Part shown: positions 1 through 5,061 of the stretch, piece by piece
Layout of the letters: the number at the start of each line of letters is the position of its first letter
How positions within the stretch are numbered: position 1 is the stretch's first letter
Assembly: GCA_027024625.1 (NCBI GenBank)
Contig: JALVRY010000204.1
Coordinates: 1-5,431, forward strand
From: Thiotrichaceae bacterium
GTDB lineage: Bacteria > Pseudomonadota > Gammaproteobacteria > Thiotrichales > Thiotrichaceae
Length of the DNA: 5,431 nucleotides
Direction: 5' to 3'
Notes under the pieces: model-generated
Database searches by the model: none
Told to the model about the DNA's origin: nothing
What the model saw: only the letters and a program-made list of their open reading frames with translations
Position numbers and translations under genes: made by a program

Positions 1-1047
1 ATCTCTGAAAGGTGGAGCATCACTAAAGTTAAGGCTCAAGAAGCCAATTGCCGTTGTAATCGAGGTAAGAAAAACGGGGCCAAAGTTAATGCGTAGGCTT
101 TCGACCATCGCTGATTTTTTATCGAGACCTTTACGCATACCTTGCAACCAATTAGACAAAATATGCACACAATCCGCTACAGCTAGCGTCAATATAATCG
201 TCGGAGCCGACATTGTAGGTGGTGATAAATGAATTCCAACCCAGCCCGCTGAACCCATTGAAGCAACAACCGATAAGATAATCGTGAGCAAGGTGACTAG
301 CGTTCCCACAATGCTACGCAGCAAAAACAAGACTAATAATAGGATAATGCCAAGAGCCATGGGTATTAGGTGGGTCATGTCATACTGAGAGGCTTCGGGG
401 AAGGCATTATTCATCATAACAATACCACTGAGATAAACATCTAAGTTAGGGTATGTTTTATTGATATAGGCTTTTAGTTCACGAACAGAGGCAACTGTTT
501 TTGGGGTTTCAGAGGTTGGGTCTAGCTCAGGAAATTCAACGGTGATATTTACCGCTGTAACGTGACTCTTATCAGATAATAAACGATGTAAAATCAAGGG
601 TTCGTTAAGGGCAATCTTTTGGATTCTATCCATATCCGCTTGTGTTAAGGAGGCTGGATTTTCGATTAAATCCTCAACGGTCAGATCATCGCCATCTGCA
701 TAGGTATGCTGGAAATTCGAGAGTGAATCAACGCGGATTGAATACGGTGTTTGCCATGCTCGCTCAGTAATATCAACAATCGCGGCTAGGGTTTCTTTGG
801 TGAAAACTTTGCCGTCTTTTGGGGCTATCGCCACAATCACGCTATCGTTTTTGGTATAGGTTGATTGTAAATTTTCAAAGGCTAATAGCTGTGGATTATC
901 ACCATCGAAGAAGATGCGATAGTCATTATCAAACTTTAGAAATCGTGCGCCACTGGCTAATAATAGTGCTATGACAATGGATAAGATTAAAACTAACCAA
1001 CGATGGCTCATTAGCCAATTGGCATAGCGTTTATTCATATTACTCAT
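1..1047 (-). CDS. RND superfamily (MMPL-type) exporter, N-terminal 349 residues, cut by the left window edge
   Basis: This is an inner-membrane transporter of the RND/MMPL type (COG1033-like), expected to export hydrophobic or lipid-like substrates using the proton gradient. My reading of the minus strand stays open from the ATG at 1047 to base 1. TM1 lies at about residues 17-33, followed by a periplasmic loop of some 190 residues (about 35-225). TM2 (about 226-243), TM3 (about 247-265) and TM4 (about 282-298) come next, and TM5 begins near 325. TM4 holds LAVADCVHIL, whose Asp292 sits where RND proteins carry their proton-relay acidic residue. A strong Shine-Dalgarno, AGAGGTGA (1054-1061), lies 6 bases upstream. 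The start overlaps the TetR stop as ATGA, so the two genes are co-transcribed and probably translationally coupled. Family members are usually about 750-900 residues, so more than half is missing. The substrate cannot be read from the sequence. The family call is firm. Confidence 0.93.
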   Translation of the reverse strand, partial: MSNMNKRYANWLMSHRWLVLILSIVIALLLASGARFLKFDNDYRIFFDGDNPQLLAFENLQSTYTKNDSVIVAIAPKDGKVFTKETLAAIVDITERAWQTPYSIRVDSLSNFQHTYADGDDLTVEDLIENPASLTQADMDRIQKIALNEPLILHRLLSDKSHVTAVNITVEFPELDPTSETPKTVASVRELKAYINKTYPNLDVYLSGIVMMNNAFPEASQYDMTHLIPMALGIILLLVLFLLRSIVGTLVTLLTIILSVVASMGSAGWVGIHLSPPTMSAPTIILTLAVADCVHILSNWLQGMRKGLDKKSAMVESLRINFGPVFLTSITTAIGFLSLNFSDAPPFRD

Positions 1048-1700
1048 TTTTTATCACCTCTTAAACCTTCCAATAGGCTTATCAAACCTTCACCGCATGA
1101 CATCAATAAGTCCATGCTCTGGGAGCTTTTCGCCATGCCTAAACAGCCTTCCAGTGTTGCTACAAAAACAATGGCAAACTGTTCTGTGTTTACATCCAAT
1201 TTCACTTGTTGTTTTTGCTTGCCTTGCTCTAGGGCTTCTTCAATCGCACTACGCCATGCGTTGTATAAGCCTTCTGTACGTGTTCTAAAACCTTCGTCGA
1301 TGGATGACATTTCTTGTGCCAAGTTATTCATGGGGCAGCCTGACATAATATCTTCCATCGTCATTTGTTCTCCCCCCATCATGATGCTAGAGATAAGGGC
1401 ATCAATTGGGTTGTCGCCTTCTTTAAGAGGTGTGATCCAGTGGAATTCCACTAGAGGTTGGATAATTTCATCGACTACCGCATAACCTAGAGCTAATTTA
1501 TTTGGAAAATGATGATACAAAGCACCCTTGGTTAGACCTGCTTCTTTTACAATATTTTGGATGCTTGCTGCTTGAAATCCCACCCGATGGATTTCATTGA
1601 AGGCGGCTTCTAAGATTTTTTGTCTCGCATTTTCGGAGCTATCCACATAGCCACAAGAACATTCCCAAAAATGCCACCAAGGTCGATTGTTTGTTTTCAT
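1044..1700 (-). CDS. TetR/AcrR-family transcriptional regulator, probable repressor of its own operon
   Basis: This is a 218-residue DNA-binding regulator with a TetR N-terminal helix-turn-helix at about residues 25-70. The recognition-helix region contains GLTKGALYHHFPNK, the family hallmark. The C-terminal ligand/dimer domain follows, with a GCPMNNLAQE segment around Cys122. Similar GC(P) segments occur in related regulators, and in NemR a cysteine senses electrophiles; a sensing role here is inference only. The ATG at 1700 has AGGA four bases upstream. It gives an unusual 24-residue leader before the usual ARQKIL start, rich in Trp and Cys (WWHFWECSC at 8-16). A GTG at 1646 would remove most of this leader but has a poor ribosome site. 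The gene overlaps the exporter by 4 bp, and two palindromic operators lie just upstream. The expected role is repression of the tetR-exporter operon, relieved by an unknown ligand that is probably an exporter substrate. Confidence 0.93.
   Translation of the reverse strand: MKTNNRPWWHFWECSCGYVDSSENARQKILEAAFNEIHRVGFQAASIQNIVKEAGLTKGALYHHFPNKLALGYAVVDEIIQPLVEFHWITPLKEGDNPIDALISSIMMGGEQMTMEDIMSGCPMNNLAQEMSSIDEGFRTRTEGLYNAWRSAIEEALEQGKQKQQVKLDVNTEQFAIVFVATLEGCLGMAKSSQSMDLLMSCGEGLISLLEGLRGDKK
1054..1061 (-). promoter_or_regulatory. Strong ribosome binding site of the exporter gene, inside the tetR 3' end
   Basis: On the minus strand AGAGGTGA lies 6 bases before the ATG at 1047, an excellent match to the anti-Shine-Dalgarno. 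It fixes the exporter start at 1047 rather than the in-frame ATG at 1038. It also suggests that the exporter can be translated well even without strict coupling to tetR. Confidence 0.75.
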
Positions 1701-1721
1701 GCTTTCCTATCATTATCGCCA

Positions 1722-1737
1722 CATACCAATCGGTATG
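1722..1737. promoter_or_regulatory. Probable TetR operator 1 (proximal to tetR)
   Basis: CATACC-AATC-GGTATG is a 16-bp inverted repeat with 14 of 16 positions symmetric. It lies about 21 bases upstream of the tetR ATG, downstream of the probable tetR promoter. The same arms recur in operator 2, with a centre-to-centre distance of 34 bp. Position, symmetry and duplication next to a TetR gene support an autoregulatory operator. Confidence 0.8.
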
Positions 1738-1745
1738 GAGACACT

Positions 1746-1774
1746 TTATAACATTCATACCAGTCGGTATGCAA
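1746..1774 (-). promoter_or_regulatory. Candidate promoter of the tetR-exporter operon
   Basis: On the minus strand TTGCAT (1774-1769) and TTATAA (1751-1746) are separated by 17 bases, a plausible sigma-70 pair. The spacer is almost filled by operator 2, and operator 1 sits just downstream of the expected start site. This is the classical layout of a repressed promoter. The hexamer assignment is by eye and could shift by a base or two. Confidence 0.4.
1756..1771. promoter_or_regulatory. Probable TetR operator 2 (in the tetR promoter core)
   Basis: CATACC-AGTC-GGTATG has the same arms as operator 1 and differs only in the 4-base centre. It falls between the plausible -35 and -10 elements of the minus-strand tetR promoter, so occupancy should block RNA polymerase. 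Binding by the adjacent TetR protein is inferred, not shown. Confidence 0.8.
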
Positions 1775-1801
1775 ACAATAAAAAGAAAAATTTATAATAT
1801 T

Positions 1802-1807
1802 CATACC
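1802..1807. promoter_or_regulatory. Possible third operator half-site
   Basis: CATACC recurs here within the 9-mer ATTCATACC (1799-1807), which is identical to 1753-1761 at the left edge of operator 2, offset by 46 bp. The second arm (GGTATG) is missing, so this is at most a weak half-site. It lies about 92 bases upstream of the divergent FN3 gene and could be an auxiliary contact or a decayed operator. Confidence 0.35.
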
Positions 1808-1898
1808 GTTTATTCCTTGTTTAGCAGCTGAATAACTTCATCGTGATAATATCGGTACTAATTGACACAACATCGTCCAAGCAATCAAAAATAATAAA

Positions 1899-3026
1899 AT
1901 GACCTGTCAGCTAAAACTCACCAAACCTTTCCTTTTTTCCATTTTATTCATTTACTGCCTTTTATCAGAAGCAAGTATCGCTGCTCCTGCTCCACCCAGT
2001 AATGCCAGTATTAAGAAGGTTACAGACAATATTGTGATTTTATCGTGGCAAGCGGCAAGCAATGTAACTGCACCCGCTGGCTATGAAATCTATCGTGATG
2101 GCATTTTACAAAAGAATATTAGTGGCGATATATCTGGCTATGTGGACTCAGGTCTAAGTAGCCAAAGCTATTTTTACCAAGTTTATGCTGTTGATGATGC
2201 AGGTAGTCGCTCTACACCTGTCTCGACTGTAGCCGATTTATCCAATGGCACTGGTATCAAATTTCGCATAAAAGCATTGCTGCAAGGTGCTTATGATAGC
2301 AATACAGAAAGCATGAAAAGTGATTTGCGTATTAATCAACAAATTCCAAATAACGAGCCTTATTCCCAGCTTGGGCATGCAATCATTAGCGACTCTACAT
2401 TAAATCCCGATTTACTGACTGTCGAAGGTGCAGATGCGATTGTCGATTGGATTCTAATTGAACTAAGAGACAAAAATGATCCAACGAATATTCTAAGCAG
2501 CATTGCCGCACTCATCCAACAAGATGGTGATCTTGTGCAGCCATTAACAGGCTCAAATACTTTTGTTATGCCTGATTTAACCGCTGATGATTACTATATT
2601 GCTATTCGTCACCGTAATCATTTAGGCATAATGAGTGGCTCAGCTGTGGCCTTATCCTCCACAGCAAGCTTGATTGATTTTTCTAACGCTTCTACGCCAG
2701 TATGGGGAGAGAATTCACGCCTGATCAGCGGAACGAAAGCCCTAATGTGGGCTGGTGATGTAAATCACGACGGCAAACTCATTGCATCAGGGCCTGAAAA
2801 TGACGTAAATTACATCGTATCTGACGTATTACTAGCCCCCGCAAATACAGGCTTTAATGCAAATTATATTGTGACAAACTACGGCAATAGCGATATAAAT
2901 CTCGATGGACACACCATTTTTGCAGGCAATGCAAATGATGAAAATATTATTCGCGGGAATGTATTGCTAAACCCTAATAATACTAGCTTTAGTAATAACT
3001 ATATTATGGAAGAGCAATTACCTTAA
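1899..3026 (+). CDS. Secreted FN3-domain protein with C-terminal dockerin-like calcium repeats
   Basis: This is an exported 375-residue protein of unknown precise role. A Sec signal peptide covers about residues 1-29 (basic start, hydrophobic 10-22, likely cleavage near ASIAA). FYC-type lipobox criteria are not met, so it is not a likely lipoprotein. A fibronectin type III domain spans about 31-115 (ILSW, GYEIYRDG, YFYQVYAVD). A conserved middle region (about 120-265) carries LLQGAYD, AIVDWILIELRD, YYIAIRHRNHLG and ALSST, a set I recognise from large surface or secreted proteins of Bacteroidetes and some gammaproteobacteria. The C-terminus holds two tandem repeats 45 residues apart, GDVNHDGK (286-293) and SDINLDGH (331-338), each with Asp/Asn ligands typical of dockerin-type calcium loops, followed by a GPxND-like segment and NYI. 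The protein ends in EEQLP. A cell-surface or adhesion role is inferred. There is no clear Shine-Dalgarno, but no other good start is visible. Confidence 0.88.
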   Translation: MTCQLKLTKPFLFSILFIYCLLSEASIAAPAPPSNASIKKVTDNIVILSWQAASNVTAPAGYEIYRDGILQKNISGDISGYVDSGLSSQSYFYQVYAVDDAGSRSTPVSTVADLSNGTGIKFRIKALLQGAYDSNTESMKSDLRINQQIPNNEPYSQLGHAIISDSTLNPDLLTVEGADAIVDWILIELRDKNDPTNILSSIAALIQQDGDLVQPLTGSNTFVMPDLTADDYYIAIRHRNHLGIMSGSAVALSSTASLIDFSNASTPVWGENSRLISGTKALMWAGDVNHDGKLIASGPENDVNYIVSDVLLAPANTGFNANYIVTNYGNSDINLDGHTIFAGNANDENIIRGNVLLNPNNTSFSNNYIMEEQLP

Positions 3027-3058
3027 AAAGCATCTTTTAGGCATGAGAATTCAACAAC

Positions 3059-3535
3059 ATGGAACAATTAGCAAAAAAAGTAAACTCCACCCTACAACAA
3101 AAAGGCTGGATGTTAGCCACAGCAGAATCCTGCACAGGCGGTTGGGTTGCTAAAATAATGACAGATGTCGCAGGTAGCTCAGCAAGTTTTGACCGAGGTT
3201 TTGTTACCTATAGCAATGCAGCTAAGCGGGATATGCTAGGTGTTAAAAATAAAACATTGGAAGAGCATGGTGCTGTCAGTGAAGCCGTTGTAAAAGAAAT
3301 GGCAGTAGGAGCATTACAAAATTCAGCCGCAGATATTGCTGTATCTATCAGCGGCATTGCAGGGCCTAGCGGCGGCACAAAGGAAAAGCCCGTCGGCACT
3401 GTTTGCTTCGCTTGGGCAAGCAAAGAAGGCTTAGTGCAATCCAGCACACAATTCCTAACAGGAAACAGAGATATAGTAAGGCAAAAATCTGTTATGTTTG
3501 CGTTAGAAGGAGTACAAAAATTACTAAAACTTTAA
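3059..3535 (+). CDS. pncC: Nicotinamide-nucleotide amidase PncC (CinA C-terminal domain family)
   Basis: This cytoplasmic enzyme deamidates nicotinamide mononucleotide to nicotinate mononucleotide, recycling the pyridine nucleotide released by NAD-consuming reactions such as bacterial DNA ligase. Its 158 residues match the stand-alone CinA-C family length (about 160-165 in E. coli). The hallmarks are AESCTGG (22-28) with the conserved Ser24, GFVTYSNAAK (47-56) with the conserved Tyr51 and Lys56, and SGIAGPSGGT (98-107) followed by KPVGTV. There is no N-terminal MoCF-like domain, so this is PncC rather than full-length CinA. The start lies 33 bases after the preceding stop with a weak purine stretch (GAGAA) upstream, so co-transcription with the FN3 gene is possible. 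In many gammaproteobacteria this gene lies just upstream of recA; here recA does not follow. Confidence 0.95.
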   Translation: MEQLAKKVNSTLQQKGWMLATAESCTGGWVAKIMTDVAGSSASFDRGFVTYSNAAKRDMLGVKNKTLEEHGAVSEAVVKEMAVGALQNSAADIAVSISGIAGPSGGTKEKPVGTVCFAWASKEGLVQSSTQFLTGNRDIVRQKSVMFALEGVQKLLKL

Positions 3536-3849
3536 CGGATAGTTTTTCTCGATAAACCGCATTAGTACTTATTTACATCACCACTTATCTTCGAGCTAAC
3601 TCTAGCTATCATAAATATATTCTATAAGTATCATGACATGCGTATAAATCTAAAAACATAAGCTATAAAACGGTTTTGGTTAACTCTCTTTTTATCATTT
3701 CGTGCCTTGCTTTTATTATTTTCACATAGAGCTGTATTTCGAATATAAAAAGATATTACAAGATATTGTTTTCCAAATGAATTATTGAGTCTTAACCTTA
3801 CCTCTCAGGTTAAGCCAGCATTCTATCATAGCTTGTATTATCCACCACA
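3536..3849. other. AT-rich intergenic region with no recognisable gene
   Basis: About 315 bases separate pncC from the earliest possible start of the next gene. The stretch is strongly AT-rich and rich in stops. It holds a 7-bp hairpin (3791-3814), a short direct repeat AGATATT at 3751-3757 and 3761-3767 (10 bp apart), and two copies of CTATCATA (3606-3613, 3823-3830). I see no tRNA, no convincing terminator after pncC and no strong promoter. It may be a transfer or deletion junction. Confidence 0.5.
3791..3814. repeat. Perfect inverted repeat CTTAACC-N10-GGTTAAG
   Basis: The 7-bp arms (3791-3797 and 3808-3814) match perfectly around a 10-base loop, which itself contains a smaller ACCT-CTC-AGGT symmetry (3800-3810). 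No T-run follows, so it is not a standard intrinsic terminator. It lies about 70 bases upstream of the zinc-ribbon gene's preferred start. It could be an operator, a leader hairpin or the remnant of a mobile-element end. Confidence 0.4.
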
Positions 3850-3870
3850 ATGGAGTCAGTTTTTAGATTT

Positions 3871-3876
3871 AGAGGA
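3871..3876 (+). promoter_or_regulatory. Ribosome binding site deciding the start of the zinc-ribbon gene
   Basis: AGAGGA stands 6 bases before the ATG at 3883, a strong Shine-Dalgarno at good spacing. The longer in-frame start at 3850 is preceded by TATTATCCACCACA, which has no such site, so 3883 is preferred. Confidence 0.65.
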
Positions 3877-3882
3877 TGTATC

Positions 3883-4479
3883 ATGGAATCACTAGCCATA
3901 GAAAACCCCATAAATAAAAATAATCAAGCTGCAAATAGCCCTTGGCAACAATCATCAAAAATGGATGCTTTGTATCAGTTAACGAAAGAACCCTTTTGGA
4001 AAAAATTAGAGTCTGCCTTTCATAATAAAAAAATAAATGAAGAGCAAGTGATTGATACTGCAGTTATTTTTCGTTTTTTAATTATGCAAGAGCTACTCAA
4101 TATTACGACAAAAGATATAAAAAAAGAGAGTAAAAAAGTAGAAAAACTGAGTTTTGCATATAATCTTGAAAAAATGATTCCACATCAATCTGAAATAAAC
4201 CACCTTAGGGATATATTAATTACACGCGGTTTTTATACCCCTCTGCTAGACCGTTGCCGTACTGGATTGAATAATAAAAAGATAAACTACAGCCCATGCC
4301 CCACAGAAGCGTCTAATGAACTTAATCCACTCATCTGTCCAAGCTGTAATAGTAATTATGTATTCTTTCGCAAACGTTCAATATTAATGAAAATTCTATC
4401 CAGTAAGCCACTTTGTGGTTGTAATATGTGTAACGCAACATTTAGTTATGCAAAGGCAATAAAATCACAGGTAAAATAA
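3883..4479 (+). CDS. Transposase-derived protein: IS5-type (DUF772-like) N-terminal region fused to a zinc ribbon
   Basis: This 198-residue protein has no firm functional name. Residues about 26-126 resemble the N-terminal region of IS5/IS1182-type transposases (DUF772): the LYQLTKEPFWKKLESAF start, KINEEQVIDTAVIFRFLIMQELLNI-like helices (about 50-75), then LSFAYNL and HQSEINHLRDIL (about 101-112). No DDE catalytic domain follows. Instead the C-terminus has a zinc-ribbon pattern: C152-P-S-C155, then C178, C180 and C183 in a CGCNMC cluster, ending ATFSYAKA. The preferred start is the ATG at 3883, which has AGAGGA (3871-3876) 6 bases upstream. An in-frame ATG at 3850 would add 11 residues and has no ribosome site. 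The reading frame is intact, and the gene is visibly more AT-rich and Lys/Asn-rich than pncC, suggesting separate ancestry. It may be a domesticated DNA-binding protein or an intact-looking transposase remnant. The zinc ribbon is clear; the transposase link is my recognition and needs a profile search. Confidence 0.7.
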   Translation: MESLAIENPINKNNQAANSPWQQSSKMDALYQLTKEPFWKKLESAFHNKKINEEQVIDTAVIFRFLIMQELLNITTKDIKKESKKVEKLSFAYNLEKMIPHQSEINHLRDILITRGFYTPLLDRCRTGLNNKKINYSPCPTEASNELNPLICPSCNSNYVFFRKRSILMKILSSKPLCGCNMCNATFSYAKAIKSQVK

Positions 4480-4547
4480 TTACTAACTCCTGAATTCAAA
4501 TGATACCTTGATAATCCCCCATGCAAACCACGCTAACTCGATATATA

Positions 4548-4577
4548 TTGATGTCACTGATAGACTACCACTATCAT
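4548..4577 (+). promoter_or_regulatory. Candidate promoter of the TusE/DsrC-family gene
   Basis: TTGATG (4548-4553) and TATCAT (4572-4577) are spaced by 18 bases, a plausible sigma-70 pair. This places the transcript start near 4584-4586 and leaves a leader of about 25 bases. An inverted repeat overlaps the spacer and -10. The assignment is by eye. Confidence 0.4.
4558..4576. promoter_or_regulatory. Inverted repeat TGATAG-N7-CTATCA over the candidate promoter
   Basis: The perfect 6-bp arms (4558-4563, 4571-4576) flank ACTACCA. The repeat fills the promoter spacer and overlaps the proposed -10, where a repressor would act. Chance occurrence in AT-rich DNA is possible, and no regulator is identified. 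Confidence 0.35.
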
Positions 4578-4609
4578 AGAAGAACTATGCATTATTATTG
4601 GAGAACAAA

Positions 4610-4951
4610 ATGGAAATCGAAGTAGACGGTAAAACAGTACAACTTAGTGAAGCAGGTTGGTTGGAAGATTTAAGTGAGTGGACGCCTGCTATCGCAGAAA
4701 AAATCGCCTCAGAAGTTGAGGGTATTGATGAGCTAACAGAAGAACACTGGGATATTATCAATCTTTCTCGTGAGGCTTTTTATGAAAACAATCAGGTTGC
4801 AGAGCCTCGTAAGTTTATGAAAATGATGAAGGCTAAGTTTGGCAAAGATCGTAGCTCAAATAAATATATCTTCACCTTCTTCCCTAAAGGTGGGCTAATT
4901 AAATCTGCTAATAAAATTGCTGGTTTACCTCGTCCTAAAGGTTGTAGCTAA
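4610..4951 (+). CDS. tusE: TusE/DsrC-family sulfur-relay protein
   Basis: This small cytoplasmic sulfur carrier has 113 residues, the usual family length (E. coli TusE is close to 109). TusE accepts persulfide sulfur from TusBCD and passes it to MnmA for 2-thiouridine in tRNA; DsrC paralogues serve dissimilatory sulfur metabolism. The N-terminus has the typical V-D-G-K and GWLEDLSEW pattern (15-24), the middle has EEHWDII (44-50), and the C-terminus ends KIAGLPRPKGCS. The penultimate Cys112 is the invariant persulfide-carrying cysteine. The second cysteine of true DsrC, 11 residues earlier, is Asn101 here; E. coli TusE also lacks it. That favours a TusE-like function, but no tusBCD genes are visible to confirm it. 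The start at ATG 4610 follows GGAG (4600-4603) by 6 bases. An in-frame TTG at 4598 overlaps that site and is rejected. Confidence 0.92.
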   Translation: MEIEVDGKTVQLSEAGWLEDLSEWTPAIAEKIASEVEGIDELTEEHWDIINLSREAFYENNQVAEPRKFMKMMKAKFGKDRSSNKYIFTFFPKGGLIKSANKIAGLPRPKGCS

Positions 4952-4996
4952 ATTTCACTCCGACGCGAGTAAATGGTAAATAGCTAAACGCTTTAT

Positions 4997-5023
4997 AAAA
5001 TCCTGCTTTCATGCAGGATTTTT
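4997..5023 (+). terminator. Intrinsic terminator after the TusE/DsrC-family gene
   Basis: A perfect 10-bp stem, AAAATCCTGC (4997-5006) with GCAGGATTTT (5013-5022), encloses the loop TTTCAT and ends in a run of five T. It lies about 45 bases after the stop codon. The A-run on the left arm means it could also act on minus-strand transcripts. It separates this gene from uvrD. Confidence 0.9.
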
Positions 5024-5032
5024 ACGTTCAGA

Positions 5033-5053
5033 GTAGCGGTAATTTGCTACACT
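5033..5053 (+). promoter_or_regulatory. Possible uvrD promoter region with a short inverted repeat
   Basis: Only about 38 bases separate the terminator from the uvrD ATG, so a uvrD promoter must lie here or within the terminator. TGCTACACT (5045-5053) resembles an extended -10 (TACACT at 5048-5053). GTAGC (5033-5037) and GCTAC (5046-5050) form a 5-bp inverted repeat around 8 bases. No E. coli-type LexA box (CTGT-N8-ACAG) is seen. Weak evidence. Confidence 0.3.
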
Positions 5054-5061
5054 CATTCCCC

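Noticed and set aside
1097..1485. Two plus-strand open frames (1097-1288 and 1114-1485) opposite the regulator gene
   Set aside because: Both lie wholly antisense to the well-supported TetR gene, have low-complexity, unfamiliar translations and no ribosome sites.
1862..1897. TTGACA as the -35 of an FN3 gene promoter
   Set aside because: TTGACA at 1862-1867 is a perfect hexamer, but no -10 lies at 16-18 bases and the start codon is too close.
1947..1958. Lipoprotein signal at Cys20 of the FN3 protein
   Set aside because: The residues before Cys (FIY) do not fit a lipobox, and a better signal-peptidase I site (ASIAA) follows.
3021..3042. Hairpin between the FN3 gene and pncC
   Set aside because: CCTTAAAAAG and CTTTTAGG pair only with bulges and a 3-base loop, and no T-run follows. 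It is too weak to call a terminator.
3208..3447. Minus-strand open frame of 79 codons within pncC
   Set aside because: It is the shadow of the conserved pncC frame, with no recognisable domain.
3526..3546. Terminator after pncC (AAAACT / AGTTTT pairing before TTTTT)
   Set aside because: The stem has a single GC pair, overlaps the stop codon and would be unstable.
3850..3882. Longer start for the zinc-ribbon protein
   Set aside because: The ATG at 3850 lacks a ribosome site, while 3883 has AGAGGA at ideal spacing. The extra 11 residues add no recognisable sequence.
3600..4600. Complete IS5-type insertion sequence
   Set aside because: No DDE domain, no matched terminal inverted repeats and no target duplication could be found by eye around the zinc-ribbon gene.
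4598..4609. TTG start four codons upstream for the TusE/DsrC-family protein
   Set aside because: The TTG overlaps the GGAG that serves the ATG at 4610, and the family begins with the sequence after that ATG.
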